Below are positions 6,890-9,469 of a stretch of 9,469 bases of DNA, piece after piece. Location of the stretch: NCBI GenBank assembly GCA_026709725.1, contig JAPOSK010000319.1, positions 1 to 9,469 of the forward strand, in the 5' to 3' direction. Each line of letters opens with the position of its first letter. The stretch's first letter is position 1. A model generated the notes under the pieces. The model did not search any database. It saw only the letters and a list, made by a program, of their open reading frames with translations, and had not been told where the DNA came from. A program made the position numbers and the translations under genes. The DNA is from Paracoccaceae bacterium (GTDB taxonomy: Bacteria > Pseudomonadota > Alphaproteobacteria > Rhodobacterales > Rhodobacteraceae).

Positions 6890-7992
6890 CAGTCGCCCAC
6901 CGCCAGATTTTTCTCGGTCACAGCATCAAAATAGAACAGCTGATCAAGGTCGAGGGTCAGGGTCACTGTCTCACCCGAGTGATAGGTCATTTCAGGATCC
7001 GTGACAGCTGTCATTCGAACACCCTCACAGCGCACCAGCATGATCCCCAGCGTCCCCAGCGGCTCGTAGATATCAATATCGGCCCTGAGTGTCAGACCCC
7101 TTGTGTCATCATGACCGGGCCGCAGGTATTGCGGGCGCAGTCCGAGAATGACCTGCCTCCCCTGCAGTTTCTCAAGCAGGGGGCGGGCAAAATCCGTCAC
7201 CGGCAGGCGCAATGTCCCCTCTTCGGACTGCAGGCAGGGCCCGTCATCATCAATGATGCGTGCAGGAATGACATTGATTGTCGGCTGGCCGAGATGCTCG
7301 GCCACTGCCAGCGTCTGCGGGCGCTCAAAGAGATCGCGCGGCGCACCGATTTGCACGAGTTTGCCACCCGCGCCCATCACGCCGATGCGATCACCGAGCG
7401 ACAGCGCTTCAGCATAGTCATGCGTCACATAGACCGTGGCAACCTTACGCAGGTCCTCAAGCGTGTGAAACTGCGTCCGCAACTCATGACGAATCTTGGC
7501 ATCAAGATGACTGATGGGTTCATCGAGCAGGAAGACCTCGGGGTCGGCAACCAGGGTGCGACCAAGTGCGGTGCGCTGCTTCTGTCCACCGGATATCTCA
7601 CCCGGTCGGCGCTCAAGAAGGTGGTCGATCCTGAGGAGTTTCGCGGTGGCCAGGATTCGCCGATCACGCTCCCTGACGGGCAGGCGCCGCGCCCGCAGGG
7701 GGCTGGCCATATTTTCATAGACCGTGAGATGCGGATACAGGGCATAACTCTCAAATGTCATGGCAATGCTGCGCCGATAGGGCGGGATGCCGGTGAGATC
7801 CCTGCCGCCAACGACAACCCGACCGGCATCCGGAGTCTCAAGACCCGAGATCAGGCGCAGGAGGGTGGTCTTGCCAATGCCCGATGCACCGACGATGACG
7901 AAAAACTCACCTTCCTCAACCGTGAAGGACAGCTCATCAATGACGGGAAATTCCCACCCCTTGCAGATTCTCTCGACCTCGAGACGTGCCAT
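6889..7992 (-). CDS. CUT1 ABC transporter ATP-binding protein A (MalK-type, first of a pair)
   Basis: Cytoplasmic ATPase paired with the next gene. 367 residues. Walker A GASGIGKTT (Lys41), signature ISGGQ (133-137), Walker B FLLDEP (Glu158), D-loop SHLDA and switch His191 in VTHDYAEA are all present, so both ATP sites of a heterodimer would have their catalytic residues. As in its partner, the Q-loop has Glu instead of Gln: MTFESYALYPH, Glu81, codon GAG. The C-terminal regulatory domain starts near HLGQPTINVIPA (233-244) and includes LGLRPQYLRPG. It is clearly a different protein from ATPase B, not a recent tandem copy: the N-terminal strands, the signature (ISGG against LSGG) and the H-loop context (DYAEA against DQVEA) all differ. 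It overlaps the permease stop and the next start by one base each (TGATG both times), which favours fixed subunit ratios. Confidence 0.93.
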   Translation of the reverse strand: MARLEVERICKGWEFPVIDELSFTVEEGEFFVIVGASGIGKTTLLRLISGLETPDAGRVVVGGRDLTGIPPYRRSIAMTFESYALYPHLTVYENMASPLRARRLPVRERDRRILATAKLLRIDHLLERRPGEISGGQKQRTALGRTLVADPEVFLLDEPISHLDAKIRHELRTQFHTLEDLRKVATVYVTHDYAEALSLGDRIGVMGAGGKLVQIGAPRDLFERPQTLAVAEHLGQPTINVIPARIIDDDGPCLQSEEGTLRLPVTDFARPLLEKLQGRQVILGLRPQYLRPGHDDTRGLTLRADIDIYEPLGTLGIMLVRCEGVRMTAVTDPEMTYHSGETVTLTLDLDQLFYFDAVTEKNLAVGD

Positions 7993-8873
7993 CAGCCCTT
8001 GACCACACCAAGAGAGAGTCCGCGAACCATGTAGCGCCTGAGCAGGATAAACAGCACGACGGGGGGAATCATGGCAATCAGGGAAAACGCCATTTGCAGG
8101 TTCCAGAGTGTCTGGGAGCCGTGCGTGAATGTCGGGATCACGATCGTGTATGTGCGAACGGCGGTCCCGACAAAAAGGTTTGCAAAAAGATACTCATTCC
8201 ATGCGAAGATCCAGCACAGCATCGCAACTGAAATCATGCCGGGCAGCACCAGGGGCAGCGTGACTTTCACAAATGCCCTGAGCGGTGTCCAGCCATCAAG
8301 ATAGGCCGCTTCCTCAAGCTCGACCGGTGCATCACGAAAAAAGACCATCATCAACCATGTGGCCAACGGGAGGTTGAAAACAAGATAGAGAAGGATCAGT
8401 GATATATGACTGTCCGTTCCCCAGGGTGTGATGTCAAACAGAAAGAACATCGGGACAAGGATGGCGACCGGAGGAAACATGCGATTGGACAGAATCCAGA
8501 AAGCGAGATTTTCACCCCCGGCCTGACGCGGAAATCGGGCAAAGGCATATCCGGCCAGTGATCCCAGAAAAAGTGCCAGCGCGGTGTTGCATGTGGCAAT
8601 GATAAAACTGTCAATCAGCGCATTGAAGTTTGTTCTCTCGGCAAAAACACCCAAAAAGTTTGCGGGCTGCCAGTCCTGCGGCCAGAAGGTGGGGGTGGTA
8701 AGATTGGTCTCGGCCGCCGTCTTGAACGCCGTGATGGTCATGAAATAGAGTGGAAACAGCGTGAAGGCCAGCCAAAGCACCAGGAAAGCGATGAAGAGGA
8801 TTCTGACATAACGCCACGCATCCTTCGGCCGTGCCGTGGATGCATGCCGGGAAGAGGTTTCACCCATCGTCAT
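7992..8873 (-). CDS. ABC transporter permease, MalG-type
   Basis: Second membrane subunit of the CUT1 importer. 293 residues, normal for MalG-like proteins (about 280-296), with about six hydrophobic segments; the first is at roughly 25-47 (ILFIAFLVLWLAFTLFPLYF). The cytoplasmic EAA loop is clear: VELEEAAYLDGWTPLRAF...LPLVLPG (184-212), with Trp195 where Ala follows DG in many homologues. NEYLFA (226-231) and a C-terminal RYMVRGLSLG are typical of this subunit type. The ATG at 8873 is used; a GGGGTGG tract lies 6 nt upstream, and an ATG two codons later is possible. It starts 16 nt after the MalF-type permease stop and its TGA shares one base with the start of ATPase A. Confidence 0.93.
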   Translation of the reverse strand: MTMGETSSRHASTARPKDAWRYVRILFIAFLVLWLAFTLFPLYFMTITAFKTAAETNLTTPTFWPQDWQPANFLGVFAERTNFNALIDSFIIATCNTALALFLGSLAGYAFARFPRQAGGENLAFWILSNRMFPPVAILVPMFFLFDITPWGTDSHISLILLYLVFNLPLATWLMMVFFRDAPVELEEAAYLDGWTPLRAFVKVTLPLVLPGMISVAMLCWIFAWNEYLFANLFVGTAVRTYTIVIPTFTHGSQTLWNLQMAFSLIAMIPPVVLFILLRRYMVRGLSLGVVKG

Positions 8874-8889
8874 GCCGGACCACCCCGTC

Positions 8890-9469
8890 TCATGCGAACC
8901 CCCGGGCCTTCATGACCCGCTTCATGTATTTGAGGAAGAGGGTGATGATCACGGCCGAAATGATGAAGACGATTATGGCATAGGCTGCGGCCTCGCCGAT
9001 CGCAAACTCGCGGATACCGCGCTGAAAGGCAATATAGGTTGGCAATTCTGATGACTGTGCCGGCCCGCCACTGGTCATGACGAAAACCAGATCAACAAAC
9101 TTGAAAGCGTCCGTAAACCGCAGGATGAAGGCGATGGCGATGACTTCCTTCAGCATCGGCAGCGTGATCCGCCGCAAGACCTTCCACTGGCTGGCTCCAT
9201 CCACGCGGGCTGCCTCATAAACCGCAGGTGGCAGTGAAACCCGACCGGAGTAGACAATCAGCAGCGGCAGCGCGACCCAGTTCCACGTATCAGCGAGTAT
9301 GATCGACCACAGGGAAACACCGGCATTGAACCATTCGATATGCTCCTGGATCAGTCCGAGGTTCAGCAGGGCCTGATTGACCGCCCCATTCGAGGGTGTG
9401 AGCAGAAACCGCCACACCACACCGACGATCGATGGAGGCAGCATCATTGGCAGAACGAGGAGAATCAGG
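8890..9469 (-). CDS. ABC transporter permease, MalF-type, C-terminal part (5' end outside window)
   Basis: First membrane subunit of the same importer, cut by the window edge. The frame stays open to the last bases (LILLVLP precedes the Met at 9447), so that Met is internal and about 193 residues are visible. MLPPSIVGVVWRFLL begins a membrane segment; the EAA loop is VYEAARVDGASQWKVLRRITLPML; TSGGPAQSSELPTYI and AIGEAAAYAII match the periplasmic loop and following helix of MalF/UgpA-like permeases. The usual length is about 290-310 residues, so roughly one third of the gene (N terminus, TM1 and part of TM2) is missing from view. It lies 16 nt ahead of the MalG-type partner. The operon promoter must be upstream, outside the window. 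Confidence 0.92.
   Translation of the reverse strand, partial: LILLVLPMMLPPSIVGVVWRFLLTPSNGAVNQALLNLGLIQEHIEWFNAGVSLWSIILADTWNWVALPLLIVYSGRVSLPPAVYEAARVDGASQWKVLRRITLPMLKEVIAIAFILRFTDAFKFVDLVFVMTSGGPAQSSELPTYIAFQRGIREFAIGEAAAYAIIVFIISAVIITLFLKYMKRVMKARGFA

Noticed and set aside
5789..7992. The two ATPases as a recent tandem duplication
   Set aside because: Outside the shared ABC motifs the proteins differ in most positions, including N-terminal strands, signature and the C-terminal domain, so any duplication is old.
6979..8034. 351-codon plus-strand ORF opposite ATPase A
   Set aside because: It mirrors almost the whole ATPase gene, which has every ABC motif intact; the antisense product shows no coherent fold or motif.

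Overview
The window reads as a chromosomal carbohydrate or polyol uptake and phosphorylation locus from a Gram-negative bacterium, most likely an alphaproteobacterium. I base this on moderately high GC, a twin-arginine signal on the solute-binding protein, several CUT1 (MalK/UgpC-like) ABC transporters packed tightly together, and a cobT gene for B12 nucleotide-loop assembly. The taxonomic call is inference; no rRNA or tRNA is present to test it. Coding density is very high and no stretch of 300 bases lacks a gene. I see no mobile element, CRISPR array, tRNA or rRNA.

Left end, plus strand (1-1409): the C-terminal part of a MalG-type permease, followed 19 nt later by a complete MalK/UgpC-type ATPase. 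This is the 3' end of a first CUT1 transporter operon whose other genes lie outside the window.

The remainder (9469 down to 1414) is one minus-strand gene train of eight genes, in transcription order: MalF-type permease (5' end cut by the window edge), MalG-type permease, ATPase A, ATPase B, Tat-type solute-binding protein, dhaK, dhaL and cobT. The two permeases are 16 nt apart. The next two junctions are 1-nt TGATG overlaps, dhaK/dhaL overlap by ATGA, and the other gaps are 19-114 nt. The promoter and any regulator must lie beyond 9469, because no regulator is encoded here. The transporter and the kinase are probably functionally linked: the five transporter genes import a small polyol or ketose, and DhaK-DhaL phosphorylates dihydroxyacetone or a related short ketose in the cytoplasm. 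cobT ends the operon and has no obvious role in that pathway.

Points of most interest: (1) two different MalK-type ATPases in one operon, both with Glu where the Q-loop Gln should be, whereas the plus-strand ATPase keeps Gln; (2) a cobamide gene attached to a dhaKL operon; (3) a perfect 12-bp GC-rich hairpin between the binding-protein gene and dhaK; (4) a DhaK/DhaL pair with all catalytic residues at E. coli positions but variant surrounding motifs, which leaves the ketose substrate open. Three start codons (cobT, dhaK and the binding protein) were moved inward from the longest ORF on ribosome-site or alignment grounds. I found nothing that clearly amounts to a new type of system; the locus is best described as a variant polyol/ketose uptake operon.
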